Assembly (NCBI RefSeq): GCF_964355755.1
Contig: NC_092673.1
Span: 29,829,001 to 29,889,000 of the forward strand
Direction of reading: 5' to 3'
Origin: Antedon mediterranea
Taxonomy: Eukaryota > Echinodermata > Crinoidea > Comatulida > Antedonidae
DNA length: 60,000 bases
Both the position numbers and the translations under genes were made by a program. A model generated the notes under the pieces. It was not told the DNA's origin, ran no database searches, and saw only the letters and a list, made by a program, of their open reading frames with translations. Of this stretch, positions 13,901 to 28,900 are shown piece after piece (position 1 is the first letter of the stretch; every line of letters starts with the position of its first letter).

Positions 13901-16900
13901 CAATAAATTTATCAACATACCTTGACGGTTTCAAACCATTTTGGACACTTAATCTGGTAGTAGACAACCGATTTATAAACAGATGTCGCTGGATCGCCTG
14001 CGCCAGGGTACAAGACGTCCTCTAACACCCTGCCGTCTCGCGTACACACTTCCATTGTCACCTGCACATTCTTATACGTTTTCTTGCTACCCTTCTCAAA
14101 TTCACCTTGGATCAATGTTATGTAAATGTCATTCCGCACCTTACCTATAAAGATGTACATCATTTTTGTTATTTTTATTTATTTCATATGCATACAACAG
14201 TGAGTACACCCTCACCAATTACAGGATGGATAAACTATTTTATAATTTATTGTGCTTAAAACCTAAGTCTTGTTTGAGGCTTAGGGAGTGGAGTTGAAAG
14301 AGTCGTGAGTTACAACCCTGGCACTAGGTTAGGATTGGACTTTGGGATTGGAAGGCAAGCATGTTAACCAACAAGCTACAGCTCCACTTTACAAGTAAGT
14401 ACTTAACAATACTTAATAACATTACAATTTAAAGAGCACCTTTCCAAAGATTGAACCACCTTAGATGGACCAATCATGTAAAATTAGTATTTTGTAAAAG
14501 GTGAGTTTATAGGAATTGTATTACATAAAGATAACTGAACAGTATGCATTTGACATTAATATTCAATGAAACAAAAAAAAGCTAGATCAGAACCTGAATA
14601 AATACTGAAATAGAATTGTTGATACTGACCTGGCATGATGACCTCTGGGAAGCCCATTTTACGAGCAATGGCGGTCTTTTCATTCACTAAATGCGGATAC
14701 TCTTTGATAACCTGTCAAAGTGTCAATGTCAAAAAAATTAATTAAAAAAAATATTTTAGCAAAACAAGTTTACATGTACGTCATCTATAAAGGTGGACTT
14801 GAATGGAACAATCTTGGTGTTGACATTCACTCATCTATCATTTAAACATAAAATTATTAAAACCTTTATATTAATATTATATACTGTACATAATATTGTA
14901 AAAACATTGTTAAAATTGTGTTTGCATTTTTATTTGTGCCCAGGGAAGAACAACCATGTGTTGATCTGGGCCTCTGTGGGTAAATACAGTTGAATTGAAT
15001 TATCCTTTACCTGTTTAAAATCTCCTTGCAGCATTTTCAAAGAGATCCATAACCCTTGACCTTTGTGATTGAAGTCTTTTGGGGATGAGATGTATCGTTT
15101 AATGAGAGTCTCTAGAAATTCTTCACCTGAAGATCTGAAGTGTTTTTATTGTAAGATTTTAAAAATAAAAGTATAGGAAATATAAAACAAATATAAATAA
15201 TAACAAAAAGACAAACAAGATTTTATAAATTTGTTCACAAATGATGCCGACATGGTAGCATTGACAACACTTTTTGAAAACAGTACAAAACTTAACATAA
15301 TGTAATATATAGTCTATTGTCCTCCGCTCCCCTAAATCTAGTATAAGCCAAGACTGAGTACTCTTCCTATCCCCTTGATGCATGTAAATGTGTCAAAGGT
15401 CACCAGCAGGAGTTACAGACACTTACTGAAGGGAACAAACACCTATGTCAAAGGTCACCAACAGGAGTGACAGACACTGAAGGAAGGGAACAAACACCTA
15501 TGTCAAAGATCACAAACAGGAGTGACACACACTTACTGAAGGGAACAAACACCTATGTCAAAGGGTACCAGCAGGAGTGACAGACACTTAGTGAAGGAAG
15601 GGAACAAACACCTATGTCAAAGGTCACCAACAGGAGTGACACACACTTAGTGAAGGAAGGGAACGAACACCTATGTCAAAGGTCACCAACAGGAGTGACA
15701 GACACTTACTGAAGGGAACAAACACCTATGTCAAAGGTCACCAACAGGAGTGACAGACACTTAGTGAAGGAAGGGAACGAACACCTATGTCAAAGATCAC
15801 AAACAGGAGTGACAGACACTTACTGAAGGAAGGGAACAAACACCTATGTCAAAGATCACAAACAGGAGTGACAGACACTTACTGAAGGAAGGGAACAAAC
15901 ACCTATGTCAAAGGTCACAAACAGGAGTGACAGACACTTACTGAAGGAAGGGAACAAACACCTATGTCAAAGATCACAAACAGGAGTGACACACACTTAC
16001 TGAAGGGAACAAACACCTATATCAAAGGGTACCAACAGGAGTGACAGACACTTAGTGAAGGAAGGGAACAAACACCTATGTCAAAGGTCACCAACAGGAG
16101 TGACAGACACTTAGTGAAGGAAGGGAACAAACACGTATGTCAAAGGTCACCAACAGGAGTGACACACACTTACTGAAGGAAGGGAACAAAGAACTGTTTG
16201 TCCTCATCCACTTCTGTATTGCCATTCATAACCTCTGTTATGTCTAGTGCAGCCACGCCAAATGGTCTCCTCAAACCCTGAGTTCGTTTCCTCCCATGAT
16301 CTCCATCTTTCGTTTCCATAATACCTAGCAAAAATTTAGCAAGTTTTTCATCAGAAATATAACTATGTTATAAATAAAACCTAAGCATAAAATTGTAATA
16401 TTTAAATTAACATTTTAAATCGTGCCTAATTTAATAAATTATAAAAAACATTTGTTACGTTCGCAGATACGAAGTATTTTGTGGATTTGAGATGGTTATG
16501 CCATGCCATTGCTCTGATTGGGGAAAATAAGTGTGCTACATCGCAGGACGTTCAGCGTTCGTGACGTGATAACTTACCTATTCTCACAATCTGACAAACC
16601 AAATAGGCTTTCTCTCTTTTCAAATCATTTGCTCCAAGATCCTGCGAAATATAAAATTTGACAATGCATAAAAATAACAACAACAATTCTAAAAAGTATT
16701 TTAAGATAAGAAACTTACTTTTCACTCTCAACGATGGAAGACATTGTTATTTATGTAGTAATAATGAGAATTTCGAATAAAGTTTAACATCAATCAAAAA
16801 AACAAAATAAAAGATTGGGAATACAAACCGTGTAGAGACATTTCAGATTGTACAAATCATCTATGTTGCGAACTTTTCTACTCCATTTCACTATGTAAAA

Positions 16901-19900
16901 TTCACTGAGAAGAGAAAAAAAATTAAAAACTAAATTTAATGGTTAACTATTAAGCTTGGTCTAAACTATCAAACTAGTTTGACAAAATGTGCCCAAATAT
17001 GGTGGTGATACGACATCATCGTATACAGAGTATATCTAGGGTGATGATCAAACAATGATTTAAAAAAAAATAAATTGTTACTATTTTAAAGAGATTGAAT
17101 AAAGTGTTATCAATTAGTAAGTTAGCTTTTATGTTGACAAAACAAACTTTTATCAAACAATTTTCCGTATGCAAAACATTCAAGTTAAACAAGAAGAAAC
17201 TTTTACCTAAAAAATTGTCCTAACTTAGCGTCATAGAGACTGATAAGAATATCAGTATCGTCGCCAACATTGCACACAAAATTCTTAATAAAAACAAAGA
17301 TAGAAGAGGACTGTGACGCCAGTGTTTTCTTCTTATTCACATGAAGTTCAGATCCCATCTAGAAAGCAGAAAAAAAGATTGAAAAAAAGATTAGTTATTT
17401 GATTGTAAACAAATGTTATAATTTAGCATATACAGTCTCACAATTTTGAATAACTTACCCGGTGAAATCTCTTAGTTCTTTTAAAACCAAATTATTATTA
17501 TCTAAATACTTTTTTAAAATAATTTTGATGTTGAAAATGTTTGTAGTTGGTCACTTTCTTGTAGATGCTTTAATTGTAGAATGTAATTTTGTTGTTGGTT
17601 AATTTCTGTGCTGTTCTGGGTTGACAAACTAGCATAGGTGTTTAGCTGTTTGGTCTTTCGTTTTTTATTTTGTCTTTTTCTTTGTGTTGTATATGGCAGA
17701 AATTGAATAAATAAATAACTTGATTAATGAAGTTTTTTTTTATAAAATGTTCTCAGCCCTGTTGATAATTACAAATTTAATGAAAGACAGAAAATGTGGA
17801 AAACTGAGAGGTTGGTAGAGGATACAAAAATGGGCAAACACTGAAGGATTTATACTCATTATTTCTAAATCAATAATTCAAATTAAAGAGCTATAATCGC
17901 TTCAAAACTAACCGTTTCTTGGTACTCGTGTCGTATCCTCTGTGTTGCCCGTACGTGTTCGTCATAAATTTCTAACGTACTAAGTTGTTTAGGATTCTGT
18001 ACACCACCATCTTGGTCACGCACAACAAGATCTAAGTCCAATAACCTGTAAATGAAAAATATAAATACTTAACATAGCTTGTTCCTCCACTTTTCTTCTC
18101 TTTTTTTTTTCGTTATATTTTTTGGTGTGTAGAGTAATATACTTATTAATATATATCCATACTCCATACTCTAATATATATCCATATACCTATTTCCATA
18201 ATCAAAATACCAATTTAATCAATATACCTATTTCCATAATCAATATACCAATTTAATCAATATACCTATTTCAATAATCAATATACAAATTTAATCAATA
18301 TATCCATAATCAATTTCCATAATCAATATACAAATTTAATCAATATACCAATTTAATTAATATATCCATAATCAATATATCTATTATTAATATACCAATT
18401 TAATCAATATACCTTTTTCAATAATTAATATACCAATTTATTCAATATACCTATTTCAATAATCAATATACAAATTTAATCAATATATCCATAATCAATT
18501 TCCATAATCTCTAATATATATCCATATACCTATTTCCATAATCAAAATACCAATTTAATCAATATACCTATTTCCATAATCAATATACCAATTTAATCAA
18601 TATACCTATTTCAATAATCAATATACAAATTTAATCAATATATCCATAATCAATTTCCATAATCAATATACAAATTTAATCAATATACCAATTTAATTAA
18701 TATATCCATAATCAATATTTCTATTATTAATATACCAATTTAATCAATATACCTTTTTCAATAATTAATATACCAATTTATTCAATATACCTATTTCCAT
18801 AATCAATATATCAATTTAATCAATATATCCATAATGAATATACCCATTTAATCAATATATCCATAATCAATATATCAATTTATTCAATATACCTATTTCC
18901 ATAATCTATATATCAATTTAATCAATATTTCCATAATCAATATACCAATTTAATCAATATATCCATAATCAATATACCAATTTTATTCAATATACATATT
19001 TCCATAATCAATATACCAATTTAATCAATATATCCATAATCTATATACCAATTTAATCAATATACCTATTTCCATAATCAATCTTTGATGTAACAAACTG
19101 CTTTAGTTCTTTCATATCATCTACTGGAAGAGTTCCTGACAAGATTTGACGTCGTTTATCTATCATCTCAAACATCATTTGCCGTATATCCTCAAACATT
19201 TTCATTTTTTGTTGCTGAATAATAACAATATGATACAAAGGAAAATTAGACACAAATAATAATTACACGAAAAGCAAAATATAAAATTATATTCTGTCAA
19301 TAAAAATGCAATAGATAATAAGGGATACATTTAGGACCCAACTCTCAATAACGGTTTGCCAATAATTTTAAAACATATATTGCCCCTCATTCATTTCTAC
19401 TGTAGATAAAATGTAATTCCACAAATAAAGACATAGCTGTTTTAATTATTATCATTCCCTTGTAATGTAAAATAAGTGGCATTGTTTTAAAAGAACTTAT
19501 ACAATCACAGATCCCTCACACTGATCATCAACAAGGGTCCCAGCTTAAAAGATTTCCTTATTTTGAGTTCCCTTTCCCATACATTTTGATGACTTTCTTG
19601 TACATAAACTTATGTTTAAGTTTATGGAATAAAAATTGATTTGATTGATATTGCACTATAGTACTACTACTGGACACATTTCTTTCCATCATTATCATGT
19701 CTTATTGGTCAGATATTTTGCGCTACTCCGCTGTAATTTGTACTCATACATTTAAGAATACTTCAGAAAAAATTTAGTGGAAGGGGGGGGGGGGGGTCAG
19801 GGTAGGGCAAAACATCTGACCAATTACTCAACTCCCTGATGCAAAGCTACTCCACAGCATACAATTACAACCCTATCATATCTTTGTAATACAGTTTAAA

Positions 19901-22900
19901 GATTGTTTTAAATTAACTTATACAATCATAGATTCCTCAACACATACTGCATTAAGCTTGACACATTTCTTTCAAAGGCAGCGGTTTGCATCATTATCAC
20001 GTATACAATTTAAAGATATTATGCTTGACACATTTCTTTCAAAGGCAGCAGTTTTCATCATTATCATGAATACAATTTAAAGATATTGTGTTTGACACAT
20101 TTCTTCACACTAATTTATTAAGAAATAATATGATGACAGATGTTGTTAGAATGTAAATCAGTCAATCACATTACAGTGATTTGATTACTGTCTAACACTA
20201 TAAATGAGATGTGACAAAACCTCTCCAATTTGCATTCAATTACTGGTAACTGACGACATCTAAATGTTATTATTGTATCAATAACTTATTACATTTTCCG
20301 TGACCGACGACGTCTAAATGTTATTAATTACAAACATCAGTTATTGAGGAAATGCAATTCATTTAATGTTAATTGACAGATTAAACATTGATATCATTTT
20401 GTATACATGATAGAATTAAAAGCAGGAAATCATTCAACTAAGTGAAAATGAAAGATGACCTTCATAGAATCTAAGTCACTGACACTGTTATGTGATATTT
20501 GTAGCAAAACTGTGACAATTACTGTCTGGGACATTCTCAACATCAGGATGTCAAACCTAATTCATGTTTTTAAAATATTTTATATTAATATTATTAAATT
20601 AATCTCAATTAATTAATTAAATAAGCAATTCTAATACAACTAATAAATAATTTTTATTTTCTGGCGTGGACATCAGCAGGTAATTCTTTCGTCATGTGCT
20701 GTTTTTATTAAATGTTTTGTGACAATACGTTTTGTTTAATAACTTCTTGATGTGAAGTTGATATGTAAATAGTGCTTAATAAAATAAATAAATAAATGAA
20801 GACTGGCTTTCTTTCTATGTAATATGAAATAACTGTTGCAGACAGGAATAGAAACTTCAACATTATTGTTTACTACGATCTTTCTGGCTGTTTTACTTTA
20901 TTGTTTTGATTTAGCTTTTTGCTTATTTCATTTGTATCTCCATTGAGATCCAGCCACTGATACCCACAGCATTGTCATTTTGTATCTCCATTGAGATCCA
21001 GCCACTGATACCCACAGCATTGTCATTTTGTATCTCCATTGAGATCCAGCCACTGATACCCACAGCATTGTCATTTTGTATCTCCATTGAGATCCAGCCA
21101 CTGATACCCACAGCATTGTCATTTTGTATCTCCATTTAGATCCAGCCACTGATACCCACGGCATTGTCATTTTGTATCTCCATTGAGATCCAGCCACTGA
21201 TACCCACAGCATTGTCAAATTGTATCTCCATTGAGATCCAGCCACTGATACCCACAGCATTGTCATTTTGTATCTCCATTGAGATCCAGCCACTGATACC
21301 CACAGCATTGTCATTTTGTATCTCCATTGAGATCCAGCCACTGATACCCACAGCATTGTCATTTTGTATCTCCATTGAGATCCAGCCACTGATACCCACA
21401 GCATTGTCATTTTGTATCTCCATTGAGATCCAGCCACTGATACCCACAGCATTGTCATTTTGTACTTCCATTGAGATCCAGCCACTGATACCCACAGCAT
21501 TGTCATTTTGTATCTCCATTGAGATCCAGCCACTGATACCTACAGCATTGTCATTTTGTATCTCCATTGAGATCCAGCCACTGATACCCACAGCATTGTC
21601 ATTTTGTATCTCCATTGAGATCCAGCCACTGATACCTACAGCATTGTCATTTTGTATCTCCATTGAGATCCAGCCACTGATACCTACAGCATTGTCATTT
21701 TGTATCTCCATTGAGATCCAGCCACTGATACCCACAGCATTGTCATTTTGTATCTCCATTGAGATCCAGCCACTGATACCCACAGCATTGTCATTTTGTA
21801 TCTCCATTGAGATCCAGCCACTGATACCCACAGCATTGTCATTTTGTATCTCCATTGAGATCCAGCCACTGATACCTACAGCATTGTCATTTTGTATCTC
21901 CATTGAGATCCAGCCACTGATACCCACAGCATTGTCATTTTGTATCTCCATTGAGATCCAGCCACTGATACCCACAGCATTGTCATTTTGTATCTCCATT
22001 GAGATCCAGCCACTGATACCCACAGCATTGTCATTTTGTACTTCCATTGAGATCCAGCCACTGATACCCACAGCATTGTCATTTTGTATCTCCATTGAGA
22101 TCCAGCCACTGATACCCACAGCATTGTCATTTTGTATCTCCATTGAGATCCAGCCACTGATACCCACAGCATTGTCATTTTGTATCTCCATTGAGATCCA
22201 GCCACTGATACCCACAACATTGTCATTTTGTATCTCCATTGAGATCCAGCCACTGATACCCACAACATTGTCATTTTGTATCTCCATTGAGATCCAGCCA
22301 CACTGATACCCACAGCATTGTCATTTTAATTTGCCTTTGGAATTATTAATAAATATATAGATAACTATCACCATATCATATAGAATGCAACTAATTGTCG
22401 TATTTGATTGGGACTTTTACCACTGAGTATAGTTTTTCTTGACAAAAAAAGCGTGTTAACTTTTTCTATTCAAATGATTTTCTGTTGAGCACAAGCTGTT
22501 TACAATTTACAATTCGAATACAAAAGCACTCTTTATGTTGACAATGAAAGTTCCGAATCGAATACGACAATTGTCACTAAACTTACGATGAAGAGGTCTC
22601 TCCATATGATTCCCCATTCCCGTAGCACTGAGGTCACTTCTTTAACAACTGGACTTTCCTTTGGAGTCACCTGCTCCTGGTCATTGCTTTGAAAAAAAAA
22701 AGTTTAATTACTATAAAGGAAAAAAATCATACAATGAATTCCAGATCGTGCAACAGGAAAGAATAAAATGATGCAAAAGTGTCTTTTTTATCTTCGTCAT
22801 GCATTCCAATTCCATGCGGATAGGTAGGACGAATGCAGACGAGATGGGAAGGCTTACCGTCTTGTAATCCCAATGGATACGTGAGGGTGAAATCCTATAG

Positions 22901-25900
22901 GAAATCTATATTGAAGTGTAAATAAGCTTATAAATAAAGGTTAGTGCATTTTATCTACTAATTGAATATACTAGATTTTAAATAATAACTCTATCTACTG
23001 TAAAGCTCTGTCAACACTACTAGAAAAAAAAAGGTGTGAAGTTACAAATATGCCCAAATATGGTAGTGATTTGACATCATCATGTCCATATATGGGCACA
23101 TCATATTTTTTGTCACATAAAGTTTGATAGTGTAGACAGACCTTTAAGCGTGATTCCCTAGGTCTTAGCTTTTCCCAAATGAATGTTTAATAAATAATTA
23201 ATAAGTAAATAAATTGGGCAACTTTTATGAAAATATACAAATTACATGCTTTATAGATTTGCTAATAAGGTATAACAGGTATATTAATAGAAAAAAAATA
23301 ATCATTAAGGTAAAACTGTAATAGAACAAGGAAGGAACTATATCAAAATAGTCTATGTTTGATTCTAAAAATAGATTGGAAGATAAATGAAGGAGGTGTT
23401 ATGGGTCAAAACTTGTAGATAACATTTCTTTACAAAAATGAGGAAGTAACATGTACTGTATCTTCTTGGGATGAGAAATGGACGAGCTAGACATTTATAA
23501 ATTTAAAATAAACATCCACAGAGATGGTGGGTTTGAATCCCCTAATAGAACGATTTGAATTATAAAATATCAGGCGATTCATTTAAACAGTACAATATTC
23601 ACATCCATTAAATCGAAATTAAATTATTTTAATTTGAAGGAATTTAAACTAATTTTAAAGATTATCAAATCTGTAATATTTACTAAATACTCAGGAATTG
23701 AAGTACCATCCTTTCAGAGCAAATATAAAGGATATCACTTGTTCTACTACAACTGTATATTGATATAATTTGCTTAAATTTCTAATAGAAATGTTATTGG
23801 CATCGTAAATATAGTACCAACAATGAGTCATTACTTAGACATGGACCTAAATCTATTCTTTCAAATTTTCTATCAGAACCTACTGTAATAGTTACAGTAG
23901 CTCCAATTTTTACTCAACCTATATGAGTCCTTTCACGGTAAACCAACACATAAAGGTGTATTTTTTATATACTGAATACACTAAAAAAATATGATGATAG
24001 AATATATTTTTTTTTTTTTTATTATTATGGCATTTATGTATATATAAAATAAACAATATAAACACCATAGGACTTTTTTTCCCATTGTGTTACTTGAATA
24101 CAAACTAGTACTGGTCACTTTCTCACTGTGAAAAACCTTACATTGATTTATACTTAAACTGGACAAGGCATATATTTATTTTTACTCCAAACCCACAATG
24201 TTTGTTCATGATTATAATTCAACAATAATATCGAAAATAAATCATGTGAAAAGACCAAAAAAATCGAACATATTTAACAATGAAAAAAAGTTACTGAAAG
24301 ATGGCATTAACGGACGTAACTGTCGTATGTCAAAAAATAGCCCAATTTCACACAACCACTATTGCTACAAAGTAAATAAAAAGTAATACAAAAATGCGAC
24401 AAAATAATTTTCTAACAAGAATTATATTTGGTAAATAATCTAAACTATTCCACAACAAGTTGTTTTATTATTAAATAACTTTATTAGATAAAGTTAACTT
24501 CGTATGTCAAAATTGATGTTACGCCCGTGAAAAGCCAACATCACACCAGATCGGTAATCAGGCGATAAGCGAGTCTTGCAGGCGATGACATTTTCTCCCG
24601 CTCTCACCTTATCGCGCCAATGCAAAATTGAGGGCTGGAAAATCAGGCAAGCGAAAGCTTACCGCGAAATCACTGTGAATGTCAAGGAAGTTACGCCCGT
24701 GACATTGTTACGTCCGTGAGTATATTTTTCCATATTAATAATGATTTCAGGTTTACTATTATTTTATTTTGTTTAAATTAAAGTTTAAATTAACAAACAA
24801 CGTTCAGGGACGAAACGACTACAATATGACGACATGTTGACAACGTAAACAATCTCTAGATTCGAAAAAGTAGAGAGTTCATTCACGGACGAACATTGAC
24901 ACACACTGACTATTAGCCATAAAAGGGTGTGTAAATAAGTTAAATAACACGTAGTTTAACAGATATTTATGCATATCTTTGATGGATATTAATTAATTAT
25001 ATTATAAACAACAAATCTTTTAACATTAATTAAATTGTTATGCTAAATTTATGAAAATAAAGCCAAATTAATCCCCTCTAACGGCGCTCGGTAAAACGTT
25101 ATAATGCATACCCCGGTGAGCCAATGTGCTGGAATGACGTCATCATCAACCAATGAACAGTCTTGGTGATGACGTCAAATCACGGGGAAACCCATTTATT
25201 TAATACAGTACGTTTAGTGATTTAATAACTAAAAAATTAATATCAAACCTATTGTTAAAATGTATGAGTTTAAATGGAGGAGGGGGAAGGGGGGTTGCGG
25301 AGCCGCGCGCGATGGGAAGGGATTAAAATACACTATTCATGTGTCATATCCCCTGGGTCAGTGACGAATGGGGACAGGGGGGGGGGGAATTAAGAGGGAG
25401 GGGATTTTTTTTTTTTTTTTTTTTTTGGTTTTTTTTAAAATATGTAGTGGGTCATAACTAAATAGATAGCTGTGTTAAACACAAATGTAAGTAGGGTGTA
25501 GTTATTTTTGTTTAATATTGAAAGATAATGAGGTAGGCCTATCATTTTTCTATTTAAACAAAAATCAGTGCATGACACAATATAATAAAAACTACAAATA
25601 TTTATTTTCAATAGTTTTTGATAAATAAATAGGTTTGAGAGTATTTTCATTTGTTCTTACCTGACTGTCTTATTCAACTTGACTTTATTAAACTTTATCT
25701 TCCAACTTTACTCATAATCATTCATTGTTTATGTATTATTAGCTTTTTTGTTTGTTTCATATTATCACAGCTCTATAAAAGTAATGACTAAAATACTAAA
25801 AAATGTATGTCAATGTTCGTCCGTTATACTAAAATGGTAAATACGTGGGCATCATTAAAGAAGATTTTTGTTAAAATAAAATTAATGGTATGCTTTTAAT

Positions 25901-28900
25901 TAAATAGATAGTGGTGTGATTGGATGAAATCAATTATATAAAAACTTAGTAAACAATTTTGATTAAAAATTCCATGTTATATAAAAATTCATATGTTTCG
26001 ATTTGTAAGAATGGATTCTGAAAGTGTTTATTTCATGATTCTTGAAAAAAAAAGAATAGCATTCATAATTTTTAGTGTTAAACTTTCTAAGTTCATGAAG
26101 TTTAATAAAATAGTTGAATAAATTGACTAACCTCTGTAGTTTTATATCTGTTTCTTGCATCTGTGTATGTCAATGTTACACCCGTGATATGTTCCACCAT
26201 GTTACAAACAACCACATTTTTTATATTGAACACACTCAAAAGTTATCTTTTGACTTTTGTTTTATAAAGCTAAATTAAATTACCTAATAATACCCTAAGT
26301 TTGAACAATAAATATATACATTTAGTTTTTTTGAAAAATGTAAGGTTTGGTGTTGGTTTACTGTGAAAGGACTCATATACGTATGCAGTTCCTTCTACGA
26401 GTGAGAAATACATTTTTTCTGTTAAAAATACTATAATTAAGGGGTAAACATTAACAGCTGTCAGGATAAAAACATACCCATTTAGTTCCACTGTTGCTTC
26501 CTTCAATTGTATAAAAGACTTGGGGAAAATTCCCTAAAAGAAAAAATATAATAAATGTATTGTATTAGTAATCTGTATTCATATAGCGAGACAACAAATA
26601 CCATAAAAAATACTTTCTGATAAAGCAGACTTTCACCTAATTCAATAAACTATTTAGTACACACTCACAAACCATGTTATGATAGCTTCTGTGACAACCC
26701 CAGATTCTAAAATTGGCATAGGCACAGAAGCTATTACAACATCCTTTGAAAGCAGTGGCTATGAAAAGCCAAAAAAGTCTAAATTACTGGTACCAATCAA
26801 TCAGAATTCTTTTTTAAAAATGTTTATACTAAGTTGCCATTCTTAAATGAATTAATTGTGTCTATTTTTTTATAATCAAAATGGACCTCACCTTAAGTGC
26901 TTTGTTTTTGGTACAATAACCCCGATACCAACCTACAAAAAGCAACAATAAAATAATAAACAGTCATTATTTTTCCCATTTATTAAAAAAAAAAATATTA
27001 TATTGTATTAATAATTATTAAATACATAAAAGGAATGCAAATGCTTATTAAAATTTCAACAACAAAAATGTTTAAAAAAAACAGTATTACAATGATAAAA
27101 ATATCAACATAACAATTGACATTGGCTGTTACTAATCTTCTTGGATCATCAATGAATAACACAAGAAGCTTTAAACAACCAACCAATCAAATTTAATGAA
27201 GTACTGTACAATAAATTAAGTATGTGAGAATTACAATATCCAGAGTACTTAAGTCCACCACAAGTAGATGTTCAAGCCCTCTTGCTATCCCAAGGGGGTT
27301 AATTATCCACATACCAATACATACAATCACAAATGTCAAACAATGTATTGCCTGTTATTGTTAATAGAATATAAACCGATTGCTATTTGTTAGTTACACT
27401 CTGCTATATATACACACACATACAATAATAGCAACAGAGTAATGGGTGTACACTAGGGTACCTTGAGTGACATAAAAAATGTACCTTGTTTATTACTAGG
27501 TCAGTGTAGGCGTCAGTATTTAGTGGGACCAATAAAACAGGCATTAAAGCGTTAGGTCCAATTTCTTTAAAATTCAAGGACATGCACTACAGAATCTTCC
27601 AATTGGTCACTATTACATCATAGAGTGGAATGTATACAAAAATAGACAAAGATAAACAAGGCTACTCATTTCCCACCATTTCTATGTCAAAATATTTATC
27701 GTTTTTCTGGTAGGAAGCATTACAGTATATTACATAGCCTATGTAAATACGTGAACGTGATTGGTTGAAACTGCGTCACATGACTACCGCTGCGAGGATC
27801 GTAAATCGTATATATCCTCGAGAACGATGATATTGACTGAGTAATTTTCGCGTAATTATCGTGTCCCCTGTCATTAATCATATAAATTCTCGCGTTCGTT
27901 GATATTGACTGTGTAATTTTTGTGTGCAACACTCACGTTTGCCGATAAATAAACAAAAGTCATCTACTGGATCTTGAACTCGGGATGGAATTGTCACTCC
28001 ATAACAAGACAACGCTTCAACTGCTGCGCCACGGAACTTGCTTGAAGAAATTAATCTTTTAAACTATTTAAGCTATGCATACATAGCGCCCTCATTTGTT
28101 ATTAGTCCTCCCTAAATGTGATGAAACACCGTTTGTGATTGGTCAAAACTCACGGTAGTAACCTAGTAACTAGTACGCGCTGAACATCCGGCGATTCGGC
28201 TCCTCGAAGAGAAGAAGACGAATTGCTTATTTGGCTTACCTGATTATAATATTATTATTAATAGGCTTATTGATGGAAATTCTTCTGTTAATCTAAACGA
28301 CCTAGGCCTAAGTGAAAATTTTATTGCCAAGGAATCATTAATTAGTAATTATCTGTATATTATTCTTCGCAAGGTATAGGTGTCTAGGCAGGCTTCACCC
28401 AACCCAGCAGACTTGTTCTTGGCTATATAATATAACAGATATCGCCTTTTATATCGGTAAAATATAAGATTTGACATCCCCGAGGGAATGATATTAAGTT
28501 CGAGGAAATATATATTCCCAGAGAACTTAATATCATTCCCTCGGGGATGTCAAATCTTATATTTAACCTCTAAGCAGTCAATATCTGTATAATATTATAC
28601 ATAGTAACTACTGTACAGTATTACTATGAGAAAAATCATTGAATTACTAATAACTCAATCCCTTTTTTTATACAGTATGTGTATATGAGGTACAGTACTG
28701 TCCTTACGAACCTAATTTCACTACTGGTATATTCTCTAGATTTATTTTTTTTTTTTCTATTCAATCGAAACCAACAGCGATATTTACCGCCACTAAATAA
28801 CAGGTTTGATACAAACAAAGCCAGGACTGTTTAAAGCACCTTGATTGGTCCTAACATTGATCAAGGGCTTCTCTCGTCCAGTGCCTACCTTCACCAGAGG

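Noticed and set aside
15392-16180. CRISPR-like array
   Set aside because: Tandem repeats have no unique spacers, and the context is an animal intron.
20923-22313. Long ORFs on both strands across the 48-bp array (up to 383 codons)
   Set aside because: Produced by a stop-free unit whose length is a multiple of three; no start context, flank coding or splice link.
23511-23545. Box B-like GGGTTTGAATCCC
   Set aside because: No matching box A at tRNA spacing.
27720-27932. Minus ORF with repeated ITQSIS..RIY segments
   Set aside because: Two degenerate ~72-bp-spaced DNA repeats explain it; no splice connection to DOCK.
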